Positions 33,746 to 42,159 of a stretch of 54,848 nt of DNA are shown one piece after another. The stretch spans positions 1-54,848 of the forward strand of contig JAKFVH010000297.1 of the NCBI GenBank assembly GCA_021732285.1, in the 5' to 3' direction. The DNA comes from Reyranella sp. GTDB taxonomy: Bacteria; Pseudomonadota; Alphaproteobacteria; Reyranellales; Reyranellaceae. The notes beneath the pieces were generated by a model. That model made no database searches, was not told where the DNA came from, and was given only the letters and a program-made list of their open reading frames with translations. Position numbers and translations under genes: made by a program. Position 1 is the stretch's first letter. Every line of letters starts with the position of its first letter.

Positions 33746-34284
33746 GGCTTGCCGCCCTTGAGGAAGGGCAGGATGGTATCGCGAACGTCCTTCTCGGTGA
33801 TCGGGCCGCGGAAGTGGAAGCGCACGATGCCGTTGCCGTCGATCAGGTAGGTCTCGGGCACGCCGCTCAGGCCCCAGTCGATGCCGGTGCGGCCATCGAA
33901 ATCCTGACCGGCGTAGAGGAAGGGATCGCCGAGCTTGGCGAGCCAGGCGCGCGCCTCCTCGGGTTTGTTCTTCCAGGCGATGCCGATGATGACCGCACCG
34001 TCGCGCTGGGCGAGCCGCGTGAACAGCGGATGCTCGGCAAGGCAGGGGGTGCACCAGCTGGCGAAGAAATTGACGATCGTCGGCTTGCCGGTGCGCAGCA
34101 TCGCGTCGGTGATCGGCTTGTCGCCGTCGCGCAGCGCGCGCACGTCGAGGCGCGGCGCGGGGCGGCCGACCATCACCGAGCCGATCGACGCGGGATCGCG
34201 GCCCGCCATCAGCGACCAGGCGAAGAAGCCCGCCATCAACGCCAGGGTGGCGAGCGGCAGGAGGAAGAGGAGACGACGGCTCAT
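33742..34284 (-). CDS. ccmG: Thiol:disulfide interchange protein CcmG (DsbE)
   Basis: 180 residues. An N-terminal membrane anchor (about 5-27) is followed by a periplasmic thioredoxin domain with WCTPC (Cys78, Cys81) and the cis-proline segment GVPETYLID, and the acidic EEAR region typical of DsbE. It keeps apocytochrome or CcmH cysteines reduced. A long type A palindrome separates it from ccmF upstream. Confidence 0.95.
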   Translation of the reverse strand: MSRRLLFLLPLATLALMAGFFAWSLMAGRDPASIGSVMVGRPAPRLDVRALRDGDKPITDAMLRTGKPTIVNFFASWCTPCLAEHPLFTRLAQRDGAVIIGIAWKNKPEEARAWLAKLGDPFLYAGQDFDGRTGIDWGLSGVPETYLIDGNGIVRFHFRGPITEKDVRDTILPFLKGGKP

Positions 34285-34301
34285 TGCCGGGAGTCCTCAT
34301 G

Positions 34302-34390
34302 TCTTCCGGACCGCGCGCATCCTGCGCGCTCAAGCTCATGAGCGCGCGGGGAAGTCGCGTCAGACGCGACCCAGCGCGCGGTCCGGAAGA
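34302..34390. repeat. REP-like palindrome, type A copy 3 (expanded)
   Basis: Same outer arms as copies 1 and 2 but with an additional nested palindrome (GTCGCGTCAGACGCGAC) inserted near its right arm. It lies inside the ccm operon between ccmF and ccmG. Confidence 0.85.
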
Positions 34391-34396
34391 ACATGA

Positions 34397-36370
34397 TCAT
34401 TCCGCTGCCTGCACCGCCGGCCGGCGCGACGGCGCGCCGACGCGCAGGCGGCGGTCGGAGAGCGAGACGAAGCCGCCGAAGGCGCAGAGCGCGGCGCCCA
34501 GCCAGATCCACGGCGCCAGAGGATTGAGATAGAGCCGGACCACCCAGCCGGTGTTGGGATCGCCCTCGCCCATGGCGGCGTACAGGTCGCGCAGGCCGTC
34601 GCTATGGATGGAGGTCTCGGCGACCTGGCGGCGCTGCACAGTGAACAGGCGGCGCTCGGGCTGCAGGACGGTGAAGGGCCGGCCGCCGACGGTCACGGCA
34701 AGGGTGGCGCGCTCGGCGATGTAGTTGGGGCCCTGCACGTTGTCGACGCGCACCAGGGTGACGTCATAGCCCGCGATGCGGGTCTTCTCGCCGGGTTTCA
34801 GGGTCTGGATCACTTCGAGATGCCAGGCGCCGGTCGCAACCGCGCCCAGCACGACGACGCCCAGCGCGGCATGCGAGATCGTCATGCCAATGGCGGCGCG
34901 CGGCGTGGCCCTGAGGCGGCGCAGGCTCTCGGCCCACGGTGCGCGGCCAAGTTTCAGGCGGCCCGCAAACTCGACCAGGCTGCCCATGATCAGCCAGACG
35001 CCGAAGCCGAAGGCGACGGCCGCCAGGGCCGAACGGCTGTCGATGGCGACGGCGGCGACGATGGCGGCGACCACCGCCACGAAGAAGGCGACGCGCAGCT
35101 GCTGCAGGGCGGGCCACAGCTCGGCGCGCTTCCAGCCCAGGAACGGGCCGACGCAGAGCGCGGCAAACAATGGTGCGCAGATCGGCACGAAGGTGGCGTT
35201 GAAGAAGGGCGGGCCGACCGAGACCTTGTTGCCGGTCAAAAGATCGAGGAACAGCGGGTAGAGCGTGCCTAAAAGTACCGTGGCGGCGAGGGTGCAGAGC
35301 AGCAGGTTGTTCAGGATCAGCGCGCCTTCGCGACTGATCGGCTGAAAGAGGCCGCTCGAGGTCAGCTTCGGCGCCCGCCAGGCGTAGAGCGCCAGGCCGC
35401 CGCCAGTGACGGTGAGCAGAAAGGCCAGGATGTAGAGGCCGCGCGCGGGATCCTGGGCGAAGGCGTGCACCGAGGTGAGCACGCCCGAACGCACCAGGAA
35501 GGTGCCGAGCAGCGACAGCGAGAAGGCGAGGATGGCCAAAAGGACGGTCCAGCTCTTCAGGGCGTCGCGCTTCTCGACGACGATGGCGGAGTGCAAGAGC
35601 GCGGTGCCGGCGAGCCAGGGCATCAGGGAGGCGTTCTCGACGGGATCCCAGAACCAGAAGCCGCCCCAGCCGAGGATGTAGTAGGCCCACCACGAGCCGA
35701 GCGCGATGCCGAGCGTCAGGAAACACCAGGCGGCCAGCGTCCACGGCCGCACCCAGCGCGCCCACGCCGGATCGACGCGGCCTTCGAGCAGGGCGGCGAT
35801 GGCGAAGGCGTAGGTCACCGAGAAGCCGACATAGCCCAGGTAGAGCAGCGGCGGATGGAAGGCCAAGCCCGGGTCTTGCAGCAGCGGGTTCAGGCCGTTG
35901 CCGTCGGCCGGGGCCGGCGACAGGCGCTCGAAGGGATTCGACGTGAACAGCAGGAAGGCCAAAAAGCCCACGCCGATCAGCGCCTGGATGGCGAGCACCC
36001 GCGCGCGCAGCGTGTCGGGCAGGTTGGCGCCAAACACGGCCACGGCGGCGCCGAACACGGCGAGGATCAGCGCCCACAACAGCATGCTGCCCTCGTGGTT
36101 CCCCCACACGCCGGAGATCTTGTAGACCAGCGGCTTGGCCGAATGCGAGTTGGCGACGACGTTGGCGACGGAGAAGTCCGACGTGACGTAGGCCTGGGTG
36201 AGGGCGGCGAAGGCAACGACGACCAGCAGAGCCTGGGTGAGCGCGGCCGTGCTGCCGAGCGCCATCAGCCGCCCATCGCTGCGCGCGGCGCCGACCAGCG
36301 GCACCGTGCCCTGCACCAGCGCGACGGCCAGGGCGAGAATGAGCGCGAAGTGACCCAGCTCGGCAATCAC
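34397..36370 (-). CDS. ccmF: Cytochrome c haem lyase subunit CcmF
   Basis: 657 residues from GTG 36370 ([14 protein letters not shown]), the usual CcmF N-terminus and a 4-bp overlap with the ccmE stop; an ATG five codons upstream is open but less family-like. About 15 membrane segments, the WWD motif [18 protein letters not shown] and conserved histidines ([19 protein letters not shown]) that hold haem. It ligates haem to apocytochrome c with CcmH and CcmI at the outer face of the inner membrane. Confidence 0.97.
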   Translation of the reverse strand: MIAELGHFALILALAVALVQGTVPLVGAARSDGRLMALGSTAALTQALLVVVAFAALTQAYVTSDFSVANVVANSHSAKPLVYKISGVWGNHEGSMLLWALILAVFGAAVAVFGANLPDTLRARVLAIQALIGVGFLAFLLFTSNPFERLSPAPADGNGLNPLLQDPGLAFHPPLLYLGYVGFSVTYAFAIAALLEGRVDPAWARWVRPWTLAAWCFLTLGIALGSWWAYYILGWGGFWFWDPVENASLMPWLAGTALLHSAIVVEKRDALKSWTVLLAILAFSLSLLGTFLVRSGVLTSVHAFAQDPARGLYILAFLLTVTGGGLALYAWRAPKLTSSGLFQPISREGALILNNLLLCTLAATVLLGTLYPLFLDLLTGNKVSVGPPFFNATFVPICAPLFAALCVGPFLGWKRAELWPALQQLRVAFFVAVVAAIVAAVAIDSRSALAAVAFGFGVWLIMGSLVEFAGRLKLGRAPWAESLRRLRATPRAAIGMTISHAALGVVVLGAVATGAWHLEVIQTLKPGEKTRIAGYDVTLVRVDNVQGPNYIAERATLAVTVGGRPFTVLQPERRLFTVQRRQVAETSIHSDGLRDLYAAMGEGDPNTGWVVRLYLNPLAPWIWLGAALCAFGGFVSLSDRRLRVGAPSRRPAVQAAE

Positions 36371-36801
36371 TTCTTCTCTCTCCATTGGCCCGCCTCTTTG
36401 ATCGCCTTGGCGACCTCGGGCGGCATGTAGTTCTCGTCGTGCTTGGCCAGGACTTCGCGGGCGACGAAAATGCCGTCAGGACCGAGTGAACCTTCTGCGA
36501 TAACGCCCTGCCCTTCGCGAAACAGATCGGGCAGCAGACCGCGATAGACGACACTGATCGTCTTGTGCGTGTCGGTGACGGAGAAGCGCACTTCCTGGCC
36601 GGCCTTTTTCACGGTGCCGGCTTCGACCAGTCCACCCAGCCGGAAGCGCCGTTCGGGCGAGATGCTCTTCTCCGCGACCTGGCTCGGCGAATAGAAAAAG
36701 ACGAGGTTGTCATTGAGGGCGGTCAGCACGAGCGCCGCCGCGACGCCCAGCACGGCGAGCGAGCCGACCAGCAGCCACAGGCGCTTGCGCTTGGGAGTCA
36801 T
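36367..36801 (-). CDS. ccmE: Haem chaperone CcmE
   Basis: 144 residues. One N-terminal membrane helix (about 8-28), an OB-fold domain and the haem attachment motif [10 protein letters not shown] with His121 (covalent haem) and Tyr125. It carries haem from CcmC to CcmF in the periplasm. ATG 36801 overlaps the ccmD stop by 4 bp. Confidence 0.97.
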   Translation of the reverse strand: MTPKRKRLWLLVGSLAVLGVAAALVLTALNDNLVFFYSPSQVAEKSISPERRFRLGGLVEAGTVKKAGQEVRFSVTDTHKTISVVYRGLLPDLFREGQGVIAEGSLGPDGIFVAREVLAKHDENYMPPEVAKAIKEAGQWREKK

Positions 36802-36935
36802 CGCTTCCTGTCGAGGCCGCGCGCGGCCAGCTCGCGGCGCGCCCGCCGGCGTGCAGCGACGCTTGCGATCACCAGTCCGCCCAGGCAGACCAGCGCCACG
36901 GCGTAGGCCGACCAGATGAAGACCGCATGGCTCAT
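36798..36935 (-). CDS. ccmD: Haem exporter subunit CcmD
   Basis: 45 residues, one membrane helix (about 4-27, [20 protein letters not shown]) and a basic cytoplasmic tail ([12 protein letters not shown]), the normal CcmD form. It helps release holo-CcmE from the CcmABC complex. The start at ATG 36935 is set by the [11 protein letters not shown] family N-terminus. It is the first gene of the ccmDEFGHI unit. Confidence 0.92.
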   Translation of the reverse strand: MSHAVFIWSAYAVALVCLGGLVIASVAARRRARRELAARGLDRKR

Positions 36936-37032
36936 GACGGTGGCTTAGCCTATGGCAATGGCGGGGAGAAGGCGGCAAATGCGCTCCCTCACCACCTTGT
37001 GTAGGCGGTTGTCATACACTAGCTTACGGGGC

Positions 37033-37314
37033 ATGCCGGCTAAGCCCATCCTCAATGTCCGCCTTGCTCCCGAAACCCTGCGCAAGCTCGACGCCGTCGC
37101 TGCAGCGACTAGGCGGACTCGCTCGTTCATCGCCAACGAAGCATTGGAAGCCTGGATCGATCGAGAGATCGAGCTCATCGAGGGTCTGCAGATCGCGCTG
37201 GAAGAAGGACGCGCGGGCAAAGGCATCCCGCACGATAAGGCCATGCGCCAGATTGACATCGCCTTCGATCGTGCCGTCAAGCGCATCGGCCGCCGGAAGG
37301 CGGCTCGCAAGTAG
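37033..37314 (+). CDS. Ribbon-helix-helix antitoxin
   Basis: 93 residues from ATG 37033. The N-terminal RHH domain is clear: LNVRLAPETLRKLDAVAAAT followed by RSFIANEALEAWIDREI, the pattern of CopG/RelB-type antitoxins. The C-terminal arm (EGRAGKGIPHDKAM) should bind the toxin. It lies 6 bases before the toxin gene, opposite to the flanking ccm genes. It probably represses its own promoter in the 36936-37032 gap. Confidence 0.9.
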   Translation: MPAKPILNVRLAPETLRKLDAVAAATRRTRSFIANEALEAWIDREIELIEGLQIALEEGRAGKGIPHDKAMRQIDIAFDRAVKRIGRRKAARK

Positions 37315-37320
37315 GACTAC

Positions 37321-37635
37321 GTGAGGCGGGTTCTTTGGTCCCCGCCGGGACTGGCATTGTATGAGCGCGAGGTTCTCGACTGGCTCGATACGCTGGGTGA
37401 GAGCGCCGCGCGGCGTGTCAGAAGCGACATCGAACGGGCGACGGAGGTGCTGGCGCAGCGTCCCATCGGCCGGCCCGGCCGCATCGCCGGTACTTATGAA
37501 AAGAGTGTCGTCGGTCAGCCCTATATCATCGCCTATGCCCTGCTACCGCGCGACGACGGTGGAGCCGACGACATCCTGATCCTGCGCGTCGTTCATACGT
37601 CTCGCGATTGGCCGCCAGGACGCTGGCCACAGTGA
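37321..37635 (+). CDS. ParE/RelE-superfamily toxin
   Basis: 104 residues from GTG 37321. It has the ParE-like helix-helix (DWLDTLGESAARRVRSDIERA) and beta core (IAGTYEKSVVGQPYIIAYALL, ILRVVHTSRDWPPG), ending in the short motif HTSRDWP common to this toxin group. Targets in the family are gyrase or ribosome-bound mRNA; not decidable here. Its stop is one base from the convergent ccmC stop. Confidence 0.9.
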   Translation: MRRVLWSPPGLALYEREVLDWLDTLGESAARRVRSDIERATEVLAQRPIGRPGRIAGTYEKSVVGQPYIIAYALLPRDDGGADDILILRVVHTSRDWPPGRWPQ

Positions 37636-37636
37636 A

Positions 37637-38356
37637 CTACGACAGCTGATCGGCCATCTCGAGCCGGCGGCGATCGATCTCGGTCTCGGTGCGCACCAGC
37701 ACCAGGGTGATGAACAGCAGCAGGAACGAGCCCGCCATCCACAGCAGCGGCATCAGGATCGCCGGATGAATGGCCGGCGCATCGAGCCGCATGATCGAGG
37801 CAGGCTGGTGCAACGTGTTCCACCAATCGACCGAGAATTTGATGATCGGCAGGTTGATGATGCCGACCAGCGCCAGGATGGCGGCGGCGCGATCGCCGCG
37901 GTCGGGATCGTCGTAGGCGCGGCTCAAGGCGATGTGGCCGAGATAGAGGAAGAACAGCAGCAGCATCGACGTCAGTCTCGCGTCCCACACCCAGTAGGTG
38001 CCCCACATCGGCCGGCCCCACAGCGAGCCGGTGAGCAGGCACACCAGGGCGAAGCAGGCGCCGACCGGGGCGGTGGCGCGCGCCATCAGGGCGGCGAGCG
38101 GATGGCGCCACACCAGCAGCGAGGCGCCCAGGGCCGCGAGCAGGGCATAGCCTGCCATCGAGAGCCAGGCCGACGGCACGTGCACGAACATGATGCGCAC
38201 GGTCTCGCCCTGCTGGTAGTCGGGCGGCGAGTGCATCAGCGCGAGGTAGAGGCCGACGGCGAAGCTCAGCACGGTGGCGAAGACAAGGCCCGGCAGCACG
38301 CGCTGGCTGAAACGACGGAAGCGCGCCGGGTTGGCGAGGAAATGCAGGTCGGCCAT
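37637..38356 (-). CDS. ccmC: Haem handling protein CcmC
   Basis: 239 residues, six membrane segments and the WWD domain WGTYWVWDARLTSML with flanking histidines (MFVHVPSAW, NTLHQPAS). It loads haem onto CcmE with CcmAB. It lies 34 bases after ccmB in the same orientation; the next ccm gene, ccmD, is separated by the inserted toxin-antitoxin pair instead of following directly. Confidence 0.97.
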   Translation of the reverse strand: MADLHFLANPARFRRFSQRVLPGLVFATVLSFAVGLYLALMHSPPDYQQGETVRIMFVHVPSAWLSMAGYALLAALGASLLVWRHPLAALMARATAPVGACFALVCLLTGSLWGRPMWGTYWVWDARLTSMLLLFFLYLGHIALSRAYDDPDRGDRAAAILALVGIINLPIIKFSVDWWNTLHQPASIMRLDAPAIHPAILMPLLWMAGSFLLLFITLVLVRTETEIDRRRLEMADQLS

Positions 38357-38390
38357 CTCTGCCCTGTGTCGGTCCCTGGCTCGTTTTTGT

Positions 38391-39056
38391 CTATTCGCCA
38401 GCCTGCCGCAAGGCGGCGGCCATGGCCCACGGCGTAGTGGCCAGCGCCACCAGCGCCAGGGCTGCTAGAATGGCGATATGGGCCAAAAGGTCCTCGCCGG
38501 TCATCAGGGTTTCTATGGCGGCGGCGCCGAAGATCAGGGTCGGCACGCAGAGCGGCAGGGCGAGCAGGGCCAGCAAAGCGCCGCCCCGGCGGGCGCCCAG
38601 CGTCAAGGAGGCGGCCAGGCCACCGATCAGGGAGAGAGTGGGCGTTCCGACCAAAAGGGTCGCGGCGAGGGCGAGCAGCGCTTCAGGCGGCAGCCCGAAG
38701 GTGACGCCCAGCAGGGGCGCCAGGACGGCCAGCGGCAGGCCGGTCACAATCCAGTGAGCGGCGCATTTGGCGAGGGCGGCGAGCTCCAATGGCCAGGGCG
38801 CCAGCAGCAGCAGGTCGAGCGAGCCGTCCTCGTAGTCGGCGGCGAACAGGCGGTCGAGCGACAGCATCGAGGCGAACAGCGCCGTACACCACAGCACGCC
38901 CGCGGCGATGCGCGCCAGGATGTTGGCCTGCGGGCCGATGCCCAGCGGGAACAACACCGTCGCCACGACGAAGAAGGCGAGCACGACAGCGACGTCGCCG
39001 GGCCGCCGCCAGGCCAGCCGCAGATCGCGCGACAGGAGGGCGAGGAAGCCGGTCAC
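38391..39056 (-). CDS. ccmB: Haem exporter permease subunit CcmB
   Basis: 221 residues from GTG 39056, overlapping the ccmA stop by 4 bp. Six hydrophobic segments and family landmarks (LLSRDLRLAWRRPGD, LSLDRLFAADYEDGSLDLLL, PLCVPTLIFGAAAIE). It is the membrane half of the CcmAB ABC unit that drives release of haem-CcmE. Confidence 0.96.
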   Translation of the reverse strand: MTGFLALLSRDLRLAWRRPGDVAVVLAFFVVATVLFPLGIGPQANILARIAAGVLWCTALFASMLSLDRLFAADYEDGSLDLLLLAPWPLELAALAKCAAHWIVTGLPLAVLAPLLGVTFGLPPEALLALAATLLVGTPTLSLIGGLAASLTLGARRGGALLALLALPLCVPTLIFGAAAIETLMTGEDLLAHIAILAALALVALATTPWAMAAALRQAGE

Positions 39057-39691
39057 GCCGCGAGCTCGAAGGTGCGCGCACCCGGCACGCCGAGATCGGC
39101 ATGGGTCGCGGCGATGGCCAGCCCGCCATGGGCGAGATGCTGCTGCAGGACGGTGCGAAAGGCCTGCTGCGCCACGACGTCGAGCGCGTTCAACGGCTCG
39201 TCGAGCAGCCACAGCGGCGCCTGGGTCAGCATCACGCGGGCGAGCGCGGTGCGCCGGCGCTGGCCGGCCGACAGTATGCGCACCGGACGATGCACCAGAG
39301 CGTTGAGATCGAAAGCGACCAGCGCGAGATCCAGACGGTCGTCGGCAGCAGGCCGACCGCGCAGTCGCTCGGCGCCCAAGAGATTCTCGCGCACCGTCAG
39401 GTCGCCTTTGAGGCCATCGAGATGGCCGAGCCACGCCAGTTGGCCGCGCCAAGTCTCGGGATCGTCCTGCACGTTGGCGCCCTGCCAAACGATGGTGCCG
39501 GCTTCAGGCCGCACCAGAAGGGCGAGCGCACGCAACAGCGTGGTCTTGCCGCTGCCGTTGCGGCCGGTCAGCGCCAGAAGCTCGCCGGCGCCCAAGGCAA
39601 AGGACAGGCGATCGAAGACCGGCCTGCCGCCGCGGCGGCAAGCAAGATCCGCAACGTTCAAGAGGGGCACGTCGGGGAGAGTGGGCGCCAT
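39053..39691 (-). CDS. ccmA: Haem exporter ATP-binding subunit CcmA
   Basis: 212 residues from ATG 39691 (MAPTLPD); ATG 39709 is an alternative. Walker A GRNGSGKTT (43-51), signature LSAGQRRR, Walker B LWLLDEP and a terminal H-loop THAD. It powers the CcmABCD complex. It is the first gene of the ccmABC unit and follows a terminator-like hairpin by only about 30 bases, so it may be attenuated or have its own promoter further upstream. Confidence 0.96.
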   Translation of the reverse strand: MAPTLPDVPLLNVADLACRRGGRPVFDRLSFALGAGELLALTGRNGSGKTTLLRALALLVRPEAGTIVWQGANVQDDPETWRGQLAWLGHLDGLKGDLTVRENLLGAERLRGRPAADDRLDLALVAFDLNALVHRPVRILSAGQRRRTALARVMLTQAPLWLLDEPLNALDVVAQQAFRTVLQQHLAHGGLAIAATHADLGVPGARTFELAA

Positions 39692-39722
39692 GCGGCGCCG
39701 TCGTAGCATGCTGAAAAGAAAA

Positions 39723-39758
39723 AGGCCGTCTTCTCGGGGGAGAGTGAGAAGACGGCCT
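39723..39758 (-). terminator. Terminator-like hairpin upstream of ccmA
   Basis: Perfect 13-bp arms AGGCCGTCTTCTC/GAGAAGACGGCCT, loop of 10 bases. On the minus strand it is followed by TTTTTCTTTT, the form of an intrinsic terminator. It lies at the end of the long glycan/transport operon and just before ccmA, so it would separate the two or attenuate ccm transcription. Confidence 0.8.
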
Positions 39759-39779
39759 AAGCGCCTCCGAAGAGGCTAG

Positions 39780-39804
39780 AACGTGGCTTTGGGGGGACCA
39801 CGTT
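39780..39804. repeat. Short inverted repeat upstream of ccmA
   Basis: AACGTGG and CCACGTT flank CTTTGGGGGGA. Together with the next hairpin it shares the string CGGGGGAGA, suggesting the two derive from related parts. Confidence 0.55.
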
Positions 39805-39870
39805 CGGGGGAGATACAAAACGAAGATGGAAACCCCCGATGGCGGTCGCTAGACCCAAATGGGGCCAAAG

Positions 39871-39888
39871 TGTGATTTTTCAATCACA
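39871..39888. promoter_or_regulatory. Perfect palindrome, possible operator
   Basis: TGTGATT-TTTC-AATCACA, 7-bp arms, in an A/T-rich patch between the ABC permease gene and ccmA. It resembles but does not match CRP (wrong spacing) or FNR sites. A dimeric regulator could bind here. Confidence 0.45.
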
Positions 39889-39959
39889 CACAATGATGGT
39901 GCTAATTAGGAAAAGTAGGCGTCGAATCAACATGTTGCCCGACGCCCATCGGGCGCGTG

Positions 39960-41153
39960 TCACCCGTAGGGATCGGCAGCGTCGCGCATGCCGTCGCCCA
40001 TGAACTGATAGGCCAGGATCACCAGGATCACCGGGATCACGGGCAGCATCAGCCACCAGTTCACCGCCACGACATTGATGTCGGTCGCCTCGTTCAGCAG
40101 CACGCCCCACGACGTGATGGGCGGACGCAGGCCCAGGCCCAGGAAGCTCAAGGCCGTCTCGGCCAGGATCATCGAGGGAATGGAAAGCGTGGCCGAGGCG
40201 ATGAGATGGCTCATGAAGCCCGGCAGCAGATGGCGACCGATGATGCGCGCAGGCTTGGCGCCCATCATCTGGGCGGCGGCGGCGTAGTCCTCCTCGCGCA
40301 ACGACAAAAGCTTGGAGCGCACAGCGCGCCCCAGCCCCGGCCAATCGAGCAGTGCCAGGATGATGGTGATGCCGAAATAGACCAACAACGGCGACCAGGT
40401 GACGGGCAGCGCCGCCGACAGGGCCAACCACAAAGGCAAGTGCGGGAAGCTCTTGATGATCTCGGTGATGCGCTGGACGACGTTGTCGACCCAGCCGCCG
40501 TAGTAGCCGGCCAGTCCTCCCAGGACGAGCGCAAGCACGAAGGAGAGCGCAATGCCGATGATGCCGATGGTGAGCGAGATGCGCGCGGCATAGACGATGC
40601 GGCTGAACATGTCGCGGCCCAGCCGATCGGTGCCCAGCCAGAAGAAGTTGCCGCCCTCGGGCGGACAGACGAAGTGGAAGCTGCCCTCGATCAGGCCCCA
40701 GAACTCATAGGAATCGCCCAGGCAGAAGAAGCGCAGCTGCTGCGGCCTGGTCGTGTCCGGCGTGTAGACGCGCTGCAGGGTCTCCATGTCGCGCGTCGTC
40801 TTGAGCGCATAGACGAACGGCCCGAGGAACTGGCCCTCGTGCATGACATGGACCTGCTGCGGCGGCGCGAAGATGTAGGCTGAATGCCGCGTGTGCAGGT
40901 CGTAGGGCGCGATGAACTCGCTGATGGTGGTGGAGAAATACATCAGCGCTAGAAAGACCGCCGAAACCACGGCCGGCCGATGGCGGCGGAAGCGCCACCA
41001 CATCAGCTTCCATTGGCCGGCCATGTAGTACTTTTCCTGATCGGCCGTCAGGCGCTCGGAGACGTAGGGATCCCACGGCTCCTTGTTGACGAAGTGGTCG
41101 GAGCGCGGCCTTGGAGCGCCTGAGGGGGTCGACGGAGTGGTCTGGTCGGTCAT
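39960..41153 (-). CDS. Opp/Dpp-type ABC transporter permease (OppC-like)
   Basis: 397 residues. A first membrane segment at about 60-80, a long periplasmic loop, then five segments. WLGTDRLGRDMFSRIV and the EAA loop EEDYAAAAQMMGAKPARIIGRHLLP contact the ATPase. The periplasmic loop of about 100 residues (80-185) after helix 1 is longer than in E. coli OppC and contains two Cys (FFCLGD, FVCPPE). It is the last gene of the ten-gene minus-strand operon, 4 bases after the OppB-like gene. No binding protein is in this operon. Confidence 0.92.
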   Translation of the reverse strand: MTDQTTPSTPSGAPRPRSDHFVNKEPWDPYVSERLTADQEKYYMAGQWKLMWWRFRRHRPAVVSAVFLALMYFSTTISEFIAPYDLHTRHSAYIFAPPQQVHVMHEGQFLGPFVYALKTTRDMETLQRVYTPDTTRPQQLRFFCLGDSYEFWGLIEGSFHFVCPPEGGNFFWLGTDRLGRDMFSRIVYAARISLTIGIIGIALSFVLALVLGGLAGYYGGWVDNVVQRITEIIKSFPHLPLWLALSAALPVTWSPLLVYFGITIILALLDWPGLGRAVRSKLLSLREEDYAAAAQMMGAKPARIIGRHLLPGFMSHLIASATLSIPSMILAETALSFLGLGLRPPITSWGVLLNEATDINVVAVNWWLMLPVIPVILVILAYQFMGDGMRDAADPYG

Positions 41154-41157
41154 GGCG

Positions 41158-42156
41158 CTATTTCTCCGACGTGGCGCCGAAGCGGATGCGCGGATCGAGC
41201 GCGGCCAGCGCCAGATCGGAGATCAGCATGCCGATCACGGTCAGCGTCGCCACGAACAGCAGGAAGGTGGCGGCGAGGTTGACGTCCTGGGTTTTCAGCG
41301 CGCCCAGCAGCATGGGGCCGGTGGTCGGCAGCGACAGCACGACCGAGACGATGACCGAGCCCGAGATGACGTCCGGCAGCAATCCGCCGATATCGGCCAC
41401 GAACGGGTTGATGGCGTGGCGCAGCGGATACTTGATGAGCAGGCGCAGCGGCGGCAGGCCCTTGGCGCGGCCGGTGACGACGTACTGCTTTTGCAATTCG
41501 TCGAGCAGGTTGGCGCGCAGCCGGCGGATCATGCCGGCGGTGCCCGACATGCCGATGACGATCACCGGGATGACGAGATGCTGGATCACCGACCAGACCT
41601 TGCCCCATGACATCGGCTGGTCGATGTACTCGGGATCCATCAGACCGCCGATCGACAGGCCGAAATAGACCTTGCCGACATAGAGCAGCACCAGGGCGAG
41701 CAGGAAGTTCGGGATCGAAAGGCCGATGAAGCCGATGAACGAGGCGACGTAGTCGCCGAGCTTGTACTGGTGGGTCGCGGCATAGACGCCGATCACGAAC
41801 GACACGATCCAGATGAAGGCGATGGTGCAGCTCTCCATCACGAGGGTGAGTGCCATCCGCTCGCCGATCAGGTCGGCCACCGGCACCGTGTCCTGGCAGG
41901 AAAGCCCGAAATCCCAGCGGAAGATGCCGGCTACCCATTCGAGGTAACGCTGCCACAGCGGATCGTTGAGACCGTAGAGATGGCGCAGCTCCTCGGCGCG
42001 GCGTAGCGCGTCAGGATCGCCGCGCGACAGCAGCTCGTCGACCTGGGCGGTGACGCAGTCGCCGGGCGGCAGGTCGATGATGAAGTAGACCAGCGCGCTG
42101 ATGACGAACAGCGTCGGGATCATCAGCAGGATGCGTCGGACGATGAAGCGCAGCAT
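41158..42156 (-). CDS. Opp/Dpp-type ABC transporter permease (OppB-like)
   Basis: 332 residues, six membrane segments, family N-terminus FIVRRILLMIPTLFVISALVY (helix 1) and EAA loop LQKQYVVTGRAKGLPPLRLL. FGLSCQDTVPVADLIGERM fits the periplasmic loop of peptide permeases. With OppC it forms the membrane channel. It is 3 bases after the ATPase gene and 4 before OppC. Confidence 0.93.
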   Translation of the reverse strand: MLRFIVRRILLMIPTLFVISALVYFIIDLPPGDCVTAQVDELLSRGDPDALRRAEELRHLYGLNDPLWQRYLEWVAGIFRWDFGLSCQDTVPVADLIGERMALTLVMESCTIAFIWIVSFVIGVYAATHQYKLGDYVASFIGFIGLSIPNFLLALVLLYVGKVYFGLSIGGLMDPEYIDQPMSWGKVWSVIQHLVIPVIVIGMSGTAGMIRRLRANLLDELQKQYVVTGRAKGLPPLRLLIKYPLRHAINPFVADIGGLLPDVISGSVIVSVVLSLPTTGPMLLGALKTQDVNLAATFLLFVATLTVIGMLISDLALAALDPRIRFGATSEK

Positions 42157-42159
42157 GGC

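Noticed and set aside
39871..39888. CRP or FNR binding site
   Set aside because: The half-sites are 8 bases apart (CRP needs 6) and do not match TTGAT-N4-ATCAA; kept only as an unassigned palindrome.
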